This document shows, one piece after another, positions 1-11,989 of a DNA stretch of 64,000 nucleotides. This DNA comes from Bombyx mori (taxonomy: Eukaryota; Arthropoda; Insecta; Lepidoptera; Bombycidae), in NCBI RefSeq assembly GCF_030269925.1, contig NC_085121.1:203501-267500 (forward strand), written 5' to 3'. Numbering within the stretch: position 1 is the stretch's first letter; the number at the start of each line of letters is the position of its first letter. The notes below the pieces were generated by a model. It had not been told where the DNA came from. It did no database searches and saw only the letters and a list, made by a program, of their open reading frames with translations. Both the position numbers and the translations under genes were made by a program.

Positions 1-1487
1 CATCAAATCGTCGGCTAGATCGTTTGTTTCTTTTTGACTTTTTTTGTTTCGTCTACTTCCAAATGAAAGCGGTGCTAAAAAATCATCACTTCAAAATAGT
101 ATGTCCAGCATATCTAGTACAGTATAACATCTCCTACATCTTCGTTTAAAATTAGAAAACTGTTTGTAATTCTTTATTTCGTTTCCTGTGACAGTTTTAT
201 TTGCGGAGTTAAGTTTGAGTTTACTGCGGGCCCTTCAGCCCTCTCCGCGCCGGCACTTTACCAACTGATGTTCACGATTGTCTGATCGGATTTGAGCTTG
301 AATTAAGACTTTAAGCGGATTGCGACTTGAACAGTATTTGTATTAGTCTTTAGTATTGTATGTTTTGGCCAAACAAAATGTCTCAATTCTCGACATTCCA
401 ATGGAAATATTTATTATATTTTTGCTATTTTGAATATAAATTTTCCAGCGGATCTCTCTCATGCTCCGACTCAGTAAAGGAAGTGATCGGGAAAAAAAAC
501 AATAGACCATTCTCCGTATATAGGTTTTCGAGGAATTTTATAAACAATCTCCGTGATTTCGCAGTAAAGGTAATTAAACCACCTGTGCATAATACCTGTG
601 CAGTTAAGAGTACTGGTAGATGGACGCCCGCTGCCTCTCCGCGAGATCGCTTCATCCGCGTCGCGGATGATTTCAATTTAAATTTATACCGTTAGAGTTC
701 TAATCTATGATAAAAAAATACCGTTAAAAAAATTCTGTACCCAGGAACTCTATTGCTATCAAAACATCATTTAAATAAAAAATACAACCACAAACAAAAT
801 CCTCTATTAAAAAATTTCCGGCATCTACTTGTCCTGTGCATTGTGTATTCCCGCCGAGGATCTATTCAATAAACGAAAACTTTATCCTTCGCACAGTCGT
901 TTATCTTCAAAGACTTTGAACAATAAGGACGTGAACACGGAAAAAATAAAAGCGTAAAAGTCTTTGATATGCAGAGTACAACCGGAAGTCCTGTCGGAAG
1001 GGTCGGCCAGGACACTAATTAATGTTCAGATACTTTTTCAATTCGTACATAATCGACTTGGCGCGGCGTACCGAATTTTCTTTGAGTTATCATTGCAGTT
1101 ATTTTTCAAAGTTTAATAAATTACCATGCGGAAAGCTTTTTTTGAGTACAGGAGATGAGTCGACAAGCTCACAAAGCACTGTGTGTTACGGTGGCGCAAA
1201 ACTAGATTTTGCGCGTTACATTTACTACATGAAGTTAGGCAATCCTTCATTACGGATATCACTCATAAATACGTACGAAATAAATAGGCTTAGGTACTTG
1301 AGACGTTACTGCCGCGAGACCTGCTGCAGTCGACGGCCGGCTGTCTGTGCAGCCCTGGTACAGCCGATGATTATAGGTGACTGTGACCACTTACGCACAA
1401 AGTTAGTGCCTGTTTGTAGTATTGAAATAACCGCTTGTTACTACATGCACATGAATATATATAGGTACGGTACATACACCAAAATAA
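1..1487. other. AT-rich non-coding stretch, no gene recognised
   Basis: No convincing coding region is visible. An open stretch at 1022-1531 (169 codons) has an unbiased, cysteine- and tyrosine-rich composition and runs into the repeat that follows, so I treat it as chance. A moderately GC-rich patch lies around 600-670 without a recognisable identity. Confidence 0.5.
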
Positions 1488-1650
1488 ATTTTTTTACAAT
1501 TTTTGTCTGTCTGTCTGTTTGTTCCGGCTAATCTCTAGAACGGCGGGACCGATTTTGATGAGACTTTCATTAGTAGGTAGCTGATGATATAAGCAGTAAC
1601 TTAGGCTACTTTTTTTGGACTAGCTTCGCCCCGCGGCGTCACCCGCAGTT
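1488..1650. repeat. Degenerate interspersed LINE/SINE-type fragment
   Basis: The stretch has a run of gtct repeats followed by wording ('ggctaatctctagaacggc', 'gaccgattttgatgagact') that I recognise as a common lepidopteran interspersed repeat. It ends near 'ggactagcttcgccccgcgg'. Family and orientation are uncertain; an RTE- or CR1-type 3' end is my best guess. Confidence 0.4.
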
Positions 1651-3285
1651 ATTGTCGTACCGCGCGCAACATGGCGGACTTCGCCTATCAATAATAAAAT
1701 TTAATGTTTCCGAAACGAAGCGAGGGCGGTTTGCTAGTTATCTTATAAATTTACATTCCTGTCAAAGCGCTACATTAGAATAGAGCATGTTAGCTCATTT
1801 TATTCAGCGTACTCTATCGTGAGCGTTCGTGAACACGGCTATGAATAATAGTTGAAACTCGTATCGCCACAACAGCACGAAAACTGTTGCATAATTGAAA
1901 GATTCGACAATATGATATAACTAAAGAGACCTTAAATTTAAAGTTTAGAGTAATGTTAGGCCAGCAGCAGCGGAGGGCGCGTGCCCAGTCCAGCCGCTAC
2001 CTGACATGTCTATGTTATCAACATCTGGATAACAAGAGTTTCGTAAATACTTTTAGTAATTTCGTTTCTTTAACGATACGAGACAGTATTTTCCGAAGAT
2101 TTCAAATGTGAGAAGCGAATCGTGGACGACATTACGACAATATTATTACGATTTCCCATATTGTTTTAGTCATTTTTATTAATGAAATGAGCAGACGCTT
2201 ATGGACTTGCAGCCTACCTGAACACAGAGCGTGCGTGTTGCGTTGCTGCCCACCCTTACACATAGAACCACCGCACAGTCAAAATAAATACACTATTTTT
2301 GCGTTGCACACGCCTGCGATCATATCCTCCTCCGGAGGCATCAGTATACTGTGCTGCATGTAACGACAGTAACATATGAGTTGTTCGGAAGATTTATCCG
2401 AAGTTTTATATAAGAAGCTTCAATTTTAAAATTCGTACTTCTTTCTACAAAAATGAAGAGCTTTCATAAAAAATGAAAACCCCTCATTTGTCTGCTTAGG
2501 GGTAATATTTTTAAAAAAGACGATATACTTGTATATTTATTTTTAATCAGAAATAGATATACGATCTTTCATTGCTCTTGTTCTGAGAATGGTGGACTCC
2601 TTCTTAGGAGTAATATTTCCAGAAACCCTTTTTAGTGGAGGCTTGCTTCATGCTTCAACTTTATAAAAATGTTGTCATTTAGTAATTTCGAGGTGTCCTT
2701 TCTTCGGAACAGATATAAAAATACAAAGGAAAAGTAAAAGTCGAAATCATTAAACTCTTGATAATAAAGTGTGTGTGTGGGGCGCGGTGTGTTCGAGTGA
2801 GCAAGTTGGCGTCAAATGAAAAAACTTGGAAACTCTGTCTCGTCGTATCGGTTTAAAGTTGTTCGCGGTTCGCCCGGAACATTATTGAATGCGGTTCAGG
2901 GACGGAGCGAGAATGGAAAAATGATGCTAAGCATATTTGTTCGTATCACAGTTCATGTCATTAATAAATTAACCTGAAGCTAGTGCCTGGATTACTGTGC
3001 TGTTCTCGTTACACATTACACGTAGGAAAATAACACAGATTACTCAGGTGATGAGATGTCTTTTGAGCCGGAACACATGGGTACCATCATCCTGCAGATA
3101 TCAGTAGCGAAACAGTTACACGTTCCAGCTTGAAGGGTGGAACAGCCATTACACAATTACAAGTATATAGAGACTTAAATCTCATTTCTCAAAAAGAAAG
3201 AATACTAATAAAATTAAAGTTGAAGAAAGACAATAGAAGATACATGATACCTGTGCCGTAATGATAGAAGAGAGTGAGATGAGGC
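1651..3285. other. Non-coding stretch, nothing identified
   Basis: AT-rich DNA with no long open frame and no recognised repeat. A short gt-rich tract sits at about 2768-2790. Confidence 0.5.
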
Positions 3286-3327
3286 CACGTCTCGCTAATG
3301 AAGACACACGTCTCGCTAATGAAGACA
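3286..3327. repeat. Two tandem 21-bp units
   Basis: The unit beginning 'cacgtctcgctaatgaagac' occurs twice without a gap (3286-3306 and 3307-3327), both copies identical. This is a small local duplication with no evident function. Confidence 0.85.
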
Positions 3328-3753
3328 CACTTCGACGAACAGCGCTTCTGTCTAACCATTTAACTCAACAGACAACTTCAAGCAAGTGGACATCAGCCAA
3401 TAGCCGCTCTCGAAAACTACGTCTCAAACAGACATTCTAGAACACTGGGAGGCACATTAGTGTAAGATCTCAAGAATGACATCGCCTCCCAAGTCTCGTC
3501 CTGCAGAGAGCCAGAGACTACAGGCTCGCAAACAAATTGCCTATTATAAAGTTACGTACTTGCTCTGTACTCGACACCGCTACGTGCCAAATTTAATATT
3601 CCTACACTTATTGTTTCGCCACCCCTTAATATAATATATCGTGTCACACTTCTACTAAGTGGGGGGTTAGAATGTTTAAGAAATCTTATTTTGAATCAAC
3701 GAGCCTGCAATCCACTTTACCGTAAGCGGTAAGTCCGGCCTCCTTACGAATTG

Positions 3754-3966
3754 TTGAAGTGAAACTTCTTTATCGGCGTTGGAAAAAAATTTACCGTCAC
3801 ATTTTTCGGTTACGCGTCACATTTTTCCGTTACGCGCCATCTTTTTCTTGCCCCTACCACGGTTGGTTCAGACGAAGAGTACTTTCACTTTCTCCAACGG
3901 AGTAGGGATAGCATTAATGTTTCACTTCTTACGTGTGTACACTAGTACACGCACACATTTTTTTTT
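3754..3966. mobile_element. Conserved-end repeat family, copy 1 (MITE-like)
   Basis: The first ~93 bp (3754-3846) and last ~47 bp (3919-3965) are essentially identical to the ends of a second copy at 31086-31407, while the middles are unrelated. Short inverted repeats lie near the ends ('gaagtgaaac' at 3756-3765, 'gtttcacttc' at 3919-3928). Two adjacent ~20-bp units ('gtcacatttttcggttacgc' and a one-base variant) lie at about 3795-3834. A near-palindrome around 'gtgtacactagtacac' precedes a T-run at the right end. No protein is encoded. I infer a non-autonomous transposon but cannot name the superfamily. Confidence 0.65.
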
Positions 3967-6836
3967 ATAAAGTTTATCTAGGTTATCTCTGTGACTGCTG
4001 CTGTATGTGTTTTATTTTTTGAAGTAGGTATTACTGGTGGTCCGGGGGTTTTTTCAATTTCACCAAGACAGGTGGACGAGCACGAGCTTCATCAGGAGGG
4101 GTGGGATTTTCTAACAGCTGCCTGCAGCCGCCTGACTACACACAGAGCAACAACACTGAACAGATCGTGGATGCGGATTGTTCACTAATGCAGACCTACG
4201 ATATTATGGGACGGTGGGGCATGAGGTCCAGCCGTCCGGTCACCGATAACTCAAGGGCTCACAAGCAACTCTACTGTAATCCCAGAGTGTCGCCTCCTGT
4301 ACTGAATCTTGTGTAATGTTTTGCTGGGTATCGTGGCGCGCAATGCTCGACTGCTGCTAACGCACCATCCGAAGCACTAGGTATAGATTTGAGGTTAAGA
4401 TAGGTAGGTGACCTAGGTTGAGATAGGTATCTGCCTGGAATCCTGCGCCCTAAGTGTCCCGAATCGCCTCCTTATGCTAGATAGGAGATTGGCCGAGGAA
4501 ACCCGAGAAAACATCGTGTAAGTTAGACTACACGCGCCTTGCGAGAGAGTAACCGGGTGACGGATGGCTACACTCCCCGACCCACGCTGGTCTCTTTCAG
4601 CCTAGGTGGGCCTCGGATAGCCCGGCGACTGAGAGGACTGGCGGTGCTGTGCCAATGACCGCTGGTTTGCCGTCCAGTGGGAGCACCAAGAGCACGCTCC
4701 GCACGAAATGCGTCCTCATGCACCCGGTGTGCCCGCGCTCGTGAATGCTTCGATACTCTGCTTGAAATGCCGCAGATAATTCGTGACCACCACGGGGCAG
4801 TGAAGTTCGTTTGAACGCTAGACACAACGAGTAGCTCTAGTTTGTACACGCATATTCATTATACATTTGTTTCTTGTGAAGCTATCAAAATCTAGGCGGT
4901 TCTTCATTTAAACTGAAACACTATTGAAGTACCTCAATGGTACTTATTAAACTGTACTGTATTATAACTAGATTGTCAATACTATGTGCGTAATAATGGG
5001 TATTGTAATAAGCTATGAATACGCACCGTTAGTCCTTGAAGCACATGCATCTGCAAGTATTGTGTTGCCTCAAGATATTATGTTGAATGCGTGTCCGACG
5101 ATGATCAATAGGGTACGATATTTGCATGATTCCAAAAACGCTTACCTTCCACAAAACAGTACCAGCGTCTCCGAGTAGAAAAGTGACGATATGCAGGACG
5201 AGCGATTTTTAAGAATTTTGCTTATTGCTATTCTACGGGACCCTAAAAAGCGCGTAATTCATAAAACAAGCCGCAAGGGATGGGAAATTGTTCTCTTGAA
5301 AAAGTTTTCTTCTCATAAGTTACGTAAACAAGATTCGTAATAGGCTTAACGAGTTTGTACTCGCAGCTCCCTACATAATGCGATCAAGATTATGTGTTTG
5401 AGCTCGTAAGAAGGTCCGAGCGTTGACAGATCCACTTTACATTTATTTCTATTAAATTTGCTGGTAACGTATTCTTTGTTAACTTTGATAAATAAACGAA
5501 TTCACAGTCCACTTGACTGTGAGCGGTCGACAGAGTCCATAAATAAATGGATGTCACCGCCCGCATATTCATAAACCGTAAAACATTTGAATCGGAGCCA
5601 ATAATAAGCTAACTTTCGCTTTCAATAATGTCTGTACTTAAACCAAAACGAGTAACAACTCGCGTCGTTTAATACAAGTTATTACTATGCTCCACTTATC
5701 GCTAAATGTGTGAAAAGCACGTTTTATACTTGCGTGAAACCTGTAGTTTCTCAACAGTATTATAAAAAGACCAAATTTGCCTCAAAAGAGCTAACAACAA
5801 CCTCTGTACAGAGTTACTACTCAATCACATAGGTGACACGGATAAAAGACAGCTTACAGACAACAATACACACCCGTGTCACACCGACCCGCATGACAGA
5901 TTACATTTTACAGCACAAGTCAAATGTCAAACAGTTAAAACAAATGCACTCACTGCGCGCTCTGAAACTTAATCCGTTTTCGGTGGGAATTACTTTCAAA
6001 ATCATAATTTGAATATACATTGCACCTAGTGTTTTTTAACTTTTTAACTTTAATTTAAACTATAAATTATTTTCACCACATCATATAACTCAATCGTAAC
6101 GTATAGTTAAAAGTTAAACACATCATTACTTTAAAAATATACATTTACAAAATATACGATAAACCTCAAGCTAGGTTAGCTTTAATTAGTTGGCTCCCTT
6201 ACAGGCATCCTTCAGCACATCCGGTGCAAGTACGGCGGAGTATATATGTAAGTTACACGCCGCCCTCGGCTACTCAGGACCCGCTGCACTTCGCGTGGAA
6301 TGGAAGCATGTCCGTCGCTTATTGCTCCCAGAGATTACTACAATTAAAAAGCTGCATGTCCCGCTGTCGTCACAATGCACAATGAGAGCGAGGTTGTCGG
6401 ACAGTGGGGATTATATTTTGCTCAGTGATGTTATCCTAGATGATACAATAGCTAATACCAAAAGTATTAAGTCTAAAATCAGTAAATTAAAGCAAATATG
6501 GACATTTATTTCATTAATAATGATGAGTACATACTTTCAATACAATACAATTCAAGAGAAACAAGGATAGGTAAATATGTATACAATAAAGTTATTTAAG
6601 TTATGAGTCAAGCTAAAACCACTCACCCGCCCCGACCTCGCCCGGGTGAATCAGTCAGTATATTGCACTGTTAGGACATTACAAAAGTAGAAATGTAATA
6701 ATATCTATAATGTAATAATAATATCTTATTTTGATATGAGAAGCTTTATAACGAAATTCGCCTTTATATAATTACAACTCACAATATACCCCCTCCTAGG
6801 GCAAAAATTTTGAAAAATCGTCAATGCACATACATG
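3967..6836. other. Non-coding stretch with one GC-richer block
   Basis: No gene is recognised. A block at about 4420-4850 is clearly richer in G and C than its surroundings and is open on the minus strand for 93 codons, but the translation matches no family I know. It could be an old LINE fragment. Open frames at 3991-4316 and 6190-6570 look like chance. Confidence 0.4.
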
Positions 6837-7084
6837 TTTTTTTTTTATTGCTTAGATGGGTGGACGAGCTCATAGCCCATCTGGTGTTAAGTGATTACTG
6901 CAGCCTATAGACATCTATAACATAAATGCGCCACCCGCCTTGAGATATAAGTTCTAAAGTCTCAAGTATAGTTACAACAGCTGCCCCACCCTTCAAACCG
7001 AAACGCATTACTGCTTCATGGCAGAAATAGGTAGGGTGGTGGTACCTACCCACGCGGACTCACAAGAGGTCCTACCACCAGTAA
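6837..7084 (-). mobile_element. Bm1 SINE, body only
   Basis: It starts with a T-run (the complement of the SINE poly(A)) followed by the Bm1 3' end ('ttgcttagatgggtggacga'), and runs through the diagnostic middle ('cacccttcaaaccgaaacgc') to 'cctaccaccagtaaa'. The tRNA-derived head is missing, so this is a 5'-truncated copy. It was made by RNA polymerase III transcription and LINE-assisted insertion. Confidence 0.9.
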
Positions 7085-7094
7085 ATTTATATTT

Positions 7095-7367
7095 CTAGTC
7101 AGGAGCATGAATGTGTAATTTCGTACTTCTTGCTTTGAGAACGTCGGACGAGAAATTATCACAAACCGTTCCTTTGTGGAGGCTTGTAACCTCCTCGTAG
7201 AAGCCGTTCGGTGTCGACAAGCTCACGTCAAAAGCTACGCGTTCCCGCCGTTCTCCCGTTTTCAAGTTGACATTAACTATATGAAGGTGCTTAAAACTGT
7301 GGAAACCGAAATAAACAAATATTAGGTCTTTACAAACAAAATTGCCGTTTTCATTCAAAAAAGACAT
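7095..7367 (-). CDS. Possible coding fragment, unknown
   Basis: This 90-codon minus-strand frame reads MSFLNENGNFVCKDLIFVYF at its start and has a plausible amino-acid composition, unlike most chance frames here. I do not recognise it. It lies between a Bm1 copy and a mariner remnant, so it may be a remnant of a gene or element rather than a working gene. No splice sites or neighbouring exons could be tied to it, and it may equally be chance. Confidence 0.15.
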   Translation of the reverse strand: MSFLNENGNFVCKDLIFVYFGFHSFKHLHIVNVNLKTGERRERVAFDVSLSTPNGFYEEVTSLHKGTVCDNFSSDVLKARSTKLHIHAPD

Positions 7368-7402
7368 TTTTATAAATATTTGTTATTACTATCAATCAAT
7401 AC

Positions 7403-7700
7403 CTATAGACACCCATAGTACCGATGCATCTCTGCAAGTGGTATTTGGTCAATGTCCTTCTTGAAGAAGTCAGGTATGTGGGAGCCAACAAACTTTTGTA
7501 CTGCCTCTTTGGTATTTAATTTTCTCCCTGCCAAGTAGGTGTTCAATCTTTGGAGAAAATAGAAACCTGTCGGTGCAACGCTTAATGAGTATGGTGAATG
7601 CCAATGGTGACGCCAAACATGCAACGCTAGCTAGCTCTTGTCCCGTAGAGATCGTCTCCCGTGCCATATGAGGTCGAGCGAAGTCGTGTAGGAGCAGCCT
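7403..7700 (-). pseudogene. Mariner transposase C-terminal remnant
   Basis: Read on the minus strand, two frames together give the C-terminal part of a mariner-type transposase. First comes a 'LLHDFARPHMA' segment carrying the second catalytic Asp. After a frame change near 7600-7625 comes 'YSLSVAPTGFYFLQRLNTYL', then 'GRKLNTKEAVQKFV' and a typical tail. In active mariners the 'SPDLAPTD' motif carries the third catalytic Asp; here it reads 'SLSVAPTG', so that residue is lost. No inverted termini were found. This is an old, dead fragment of a different mariner lineage from the one at 13.4 kb. Confidence 0.75.
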
Positions 7701-8293
7701 CAGTTCATCATTACGTCCAAAATACTGTTACGCCGGTTCTATTGTCGAATAGCAGAAACGAATATCAAAATTACTATTAAATTCGAGAACGCTCAAGAAA
7801 AACAACGCCATCTATTATCAAATAGCGAAAACACATATCGAAACTACTCGACACGATGGCACGAAATAACTTAGTAAGCAATACTACTCGAGGCGAAACA
7901 GCGAACGGATCACCTGAAGCGAAGCGGAAGAAATGAATTAAGAATTTTAAAGTGTTCGTTAAGTGCTCTAAGTGCCAATACAGTATTAATTTGTACTTCG
8001 GTAGAATTTTTATTTATCCAGTAATAATACAATTCCGCATTTTTATAATAAAATTATTTATTATTTAAAATGTATTCCCAACCACATATACATTACGTTT
8101 AAAATTGCCAATATTGTAAAACACTAATTTCATAACGATTATATCGAAATTTCTCAGTTTATAGCGAAATAAAACATTTAATAAAGATATCTAATCTAAA
8201 ATAATAAAAAACTCATTAATGAAACCACATGAAACTGACACACCGTCCATAAACTGAAAACTCGGTTATTTGGAGTCCGGAGCGTCCCTAAAG
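7701..8293. other. AT-rich non-coding stretch
   Basis: No gene or named repeat is visible. The part nearest 7700 may still belong to the mariner remnant but has diverged too far to tell. Confidence 0.5.
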
Positions 8294-8502
8294 CCTTGTT
8301 CGGACTAGGCGAGTATTTTAGTCGAGTGCCGAGTAATTTAGTGGCTAAACTACTCGCTACTCGCCCGATAAAAATAGAACGAAATGGATTGACTTGACTA
8401 AATTATTTACTAACCTACTCGACTAAATTTTTGGTGCTTAGACACATTTAGCAACTAAATTACTCGGTACTTGACTAAAATACTCGCCTAGTCCGAACAA
8501 GG
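8294..8502. mobile_element. MITE with 56-bp terminal inverted repeats
   Basis: The first 56 bp (8294-8349, starting 'ccttgttcggactaggcgag') are the reverse complement of the last 56 bp (8447-8502) with about three mismatches. The total length is 209 bp with no coding capacity, the classical layout of a miniature inverted-repeat DNA transposon. No clear target-site duplication can be assigned, so the superfamily is open. Confidence 0.85.
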
Positions 8503-9934
8503 TTTAACTAACAACAGTAACAGTTCGAGGTATGTTTGAGCCACGGAGAGCTGAGTTGTGGTGCCGAGCTGTAAGAGATTCGTTCGCAGGCAAATCGTGA
8601 TTCCGCTATTCATTCTCCTGCCTAATGAAACGGTGTAAATTATAAAAAGCAATTAAATACCTTTCTTCTTCTACCATTCTTACTTTTATTCAGAAAATTG
8701 TTACGGAAAAACGAAAATCAGTAAAAGAGGCATCTAAAACTAGAACTATAATATAATCTAGATTTAAACTCGCTACAGTGAAATTACGAGCCTTTTAAAA
8801 GTTAGGCGGGACAGCCGCCCGCGCGCCCGTCCCCCAGACCCAGCTTGCTTGATTTAATTTTTTGAAGTGTATTTTTGTGTTGGCTCATAATTGCATTTGT
8901 TCTTTTTCCCCAGAGAGGGCCCCGGGACTACATAACGCTATATTCTAACCTAAATACGTCGTTACGTTAACTTTTTATTAAGTCATTTCAAGGCATTTAT
9001 ATAAATCCTGGTTTCGTGTTGTGTCATGCGAATTTAATTTTTTGTTTCATAATAATGTTATTATAGGTACACATATTCCTATATGATGTTTATATTATAT
9101 TTATATCTTTATTGGGGTCAGATTATTCCACCAATGAACCTAACTTAAAAAGAGATCGATAGACGTATGTACATATAGGTATTGAATGCATCGAGGCACA
9201 TTAGAAACTAAAAGAGATCGTGAAAATAGGGAAACGAGCATGACCAATAAACGGAAGCTGTTCGATACCACCAGTATACTGCCTGCGCTCACACACACGG
9301 GTGCCGAGCCGGGTAATCAACCGCTAAAGCACACATTAAGGATTTAAAAAAATACCAAAATGCTATGGAAGGGAGTATGACGGGACAGAGTAAGAAAAAC
9401 AACTATTAAGAAAAAATAAAAAATATCACAATAACTATCAAAAAGCCCAAGTGGAAATGGACAGACCATACAGACAGCGTGATCAGTGCGAGTTCGTAAC
9501 ACGAATCGAATGATTTAATCACTACGTAAATCGAAAGTACATTGTTCGCGGTGAAAAGTGAATAACTCAGAGTGCGAGTGAGCACTAGTTACAGTTCACA
9601 TGACGTTTACTCACCGTGAGCAGCGTTCATTTTTCCTAGTAGTGTTTTTGCTTTAAGCCGTCCAAAGGAAATGAAGAGATTTCTAACGGTATTTGAATGG
9701 GGATGCATTACTATCAAGTTTAGTCGGGTAATGCAGTTTGAATGGAGCAACCTCTGTTCAATATAGTTGAGACTTCAACTTCGTGTTTCGCGTGATCATA
9801 CAGGTATGAACTACGATAACCACTTAACAACAGGTGCGTCGTGAGCCCACTTACTCGTGGAGTTCAGCCAAAAGGAGTATCTACCCAAAAATGTGGCAAT
9901 CTGATACTCAAAAGTACTAGACCGATTTAGATAA
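8503..9934. other. Non-coding stretch
   Basis: No gene is recognised. A short GC-rich patch (about 8808-8850) stands out. Around 9395-9500 a diverged sequence reading like 'KPKWKWTDHTDS' may be the tail of a LINE open frame, but this is too weak to annotate separately. Confidence 0.4.
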
Positions 9935-10240
9935 TTTTTTTATTGCATAGTTGGACGAGCTCGCAGCCCACTTGGTGTTAAGTGGTTACTGGAGCCCATA
10001 GACAACGTAAATGCGCCACCCAACTTGAGATATGAGTTCTAAGGTCTCAGTATAGTTACAACGGCTGCCCCACCCTTCAAACCGAAATCCATTACTGTTT
10101 CACGGCTGAAATAGGCAGAGTGGTGGTACCTAGCCGTCCGGACTCACAAGAGGTCTTACCACCAGTAATTACACAAATTATAATTGTTTATTACACGACG
10201 TTATTCCTTCACCGTGGAAGTCAATCCAGGACATTTGTTA
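9935..10240 (-). mobile_element. Bm1 SINE, body plus part of the linker
   Basis: A T-run and 'attgcatagttggacgagct' open the copy, and the Bm1 body follows to 'taccaccagtaattac'. It continues into the linker that joins body and tRNA head ('caccgtggaagtcaatccag'), ending before the head. It is longer than the 6.8-kb copy and 5'-truncated. Confidence 0.88.
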
Positions 10241-11545
10241 AGTACCTACTGTAGATGAAATATTATTTTAAATTCAAAGCAATTAAACAAAACCTTCAGC
10301 TGAACCACCGAAAACGCTTTCCACTTCCAATATTCGTATTGATCATAGTTAAATATGATTGCTCACAAAATGGCGGAAGCCATCAATTTTGCGCCACGTG
10401 GTCGCATTTCTGAATCATTATTCTATATCAGTTCAACTGCGAATGGCGGCTCATATGACATATTTAATGACCTTTTCCGCCATACGCCGGGATATTTGAC
10501 GAGAGGTAATTTTTCAAGGCAGTAACTAAATCGTAGGAGCAACTTTATCATATATTTTTGTGAATTTGGACCATTTTAGCAGGCCAATCTAACATTTGTT
10601 TGAATAACGATACCTATCGCAAACGTACACATACGAGTATACGAGTGTGTATGTATAATGTATATACACACATGTGTACTTGATATGAAATTAAATAATT
10701 GAAAACAAAACAATGTGTGCCACATGGCAACAGTGTTCAGGCGAGACTAAACTCATTAAGTAAAATAAAATTAAGGCATCCGTTAGGCCTACTAGTGGGG
10801 AAGGCTCACAAGGAAGACATCGTACGGTGATGATGTACCTTCATGTTCATTAAAAAAAACGCTTCTCTTCAGCCACGTTAAAATTAAGATAAATAATAAA
10901 CTTTCCTTCTATCTAAATGTTCAATAGTCTCTTCAAATACAATAGAATTGCGACGTAAATGTTACTTATTTTTTTAGAACAAATAACGCTCTAAGCACTT
11001 CTTATCACACTTGTATACACTGTATAATAAATGTTTCCAGTAAATTTCAAAGAACCTCCTTCTCGGTCGGCACCGACATAATCTCTGCTGGAAGATGTGG
11101 AATATTTGAAGCGACGAAAATGAAATTAAACACGAAAACTTCGGTGAGTCCTTCTATTATTTTATGTTAATTAAGCGAAATATTTAACATGAATTTTATA
11201 ATTCCTCTTTTGTTAAAAATGAAAGTATAACGACGGCCGTCTGAACACAAGCAGCTCGGAATGAAACTGCTCCTTTATTTAATCCTGTCTTATGTGAACT
11301 CAGGAGGAATCTAACTACGCCGCTCTTACTGTGGAAGCAAATGAGCATACGGCCTAATCGATGACGATATAATGAGATTCGCTTATGATCGTCAGTCAAT
11401 GCTGGACGATCATGACAATAATGAATGATGATCTGTTAACGCGCTGTGAGTGAGCGCGGTAGTGCCATGTGACAGAGATACACTTTACTCGGCTCCAGTG
11501 ATGGTCGGTGTGTTGGTACAAAGCAGATGGTGAAATCATTTCAAA
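10241..11545. other. Non-coding stretch
   Basis: AT-rich DNA with a small ta/ca-rich low-complexity zone at about 10625-10680. No gene or named repeat is seen. Confidence 0.5.
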
Positions 11546-11610
11546 CTATTACTCGGAGCACTCCTCAATGGACGGTACTCTATAGAACTCAGAGAAATCC
11601 AAAAAATAAG
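11546..11610 (-). repeat. Short fragment of a jockey/CR1-like LINE
   Basis: The segment around 'ctcggagcactcctcaatgg' followed by 'cagagaaatcc' matches, with changes, the reverse-transcriptase C-terminal region of the LINE at 49118-49610 (there 'ctcagagcactccccatgg' and 'cagagggaacc'). Only about 65 bp can be aligned by eye. Confidence 0.5.
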
Positions 11611-11777
11611 AGGAAAAAATATGTTCATGATGTATGTTCTCTGTTGCTTCAGCATCGCTTGAGCTGTGTTACATAACCATCATCCAACGAGGCCTTGGAA
11701 GATAACTCCTGGGTGGACAGTCCGTGGGTTGTTAAAGCTCTAACACCGGTTCCAAAAAAATGTTGATTTTCTTAAGA

Positions 11778-11989
11778 TTTTTATTATTACTTAGATGAGT
11801 GAACGAGTTCACGGTGCACCTGGTGCTTAATTGCCGTCACACACCTTGACTCATAAAGTCAAAGTCTCAATTACATTACGCTATAGGTATAACGGCTGTC
11901 TCACCCTTCAAGCCGAAACGTGTGACTACTTCGGGGCAGAGACATAGTACAAGCTCATGCGGGCATAAATTACGTCTTACCACCAGTAA
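11778..11989 (-). mobile_element. Bm1 SINE, diverged body
   Basis: The order of Bm1 blocks is preserved (T-rich start, 'acttagatgagtgaacgag', 'cacccttcaagccgaaacg', 'taccaccagtaaa') but with many substitutions, indicating an older insertion than its neighbours. The tRNA head is absent. Confidence 0.8.

Noticed and set aside
1022..1531. 169-codon plus-strand frame
   Set aside because: No family features, runs into an interspersed repeat, composition like random sequence.
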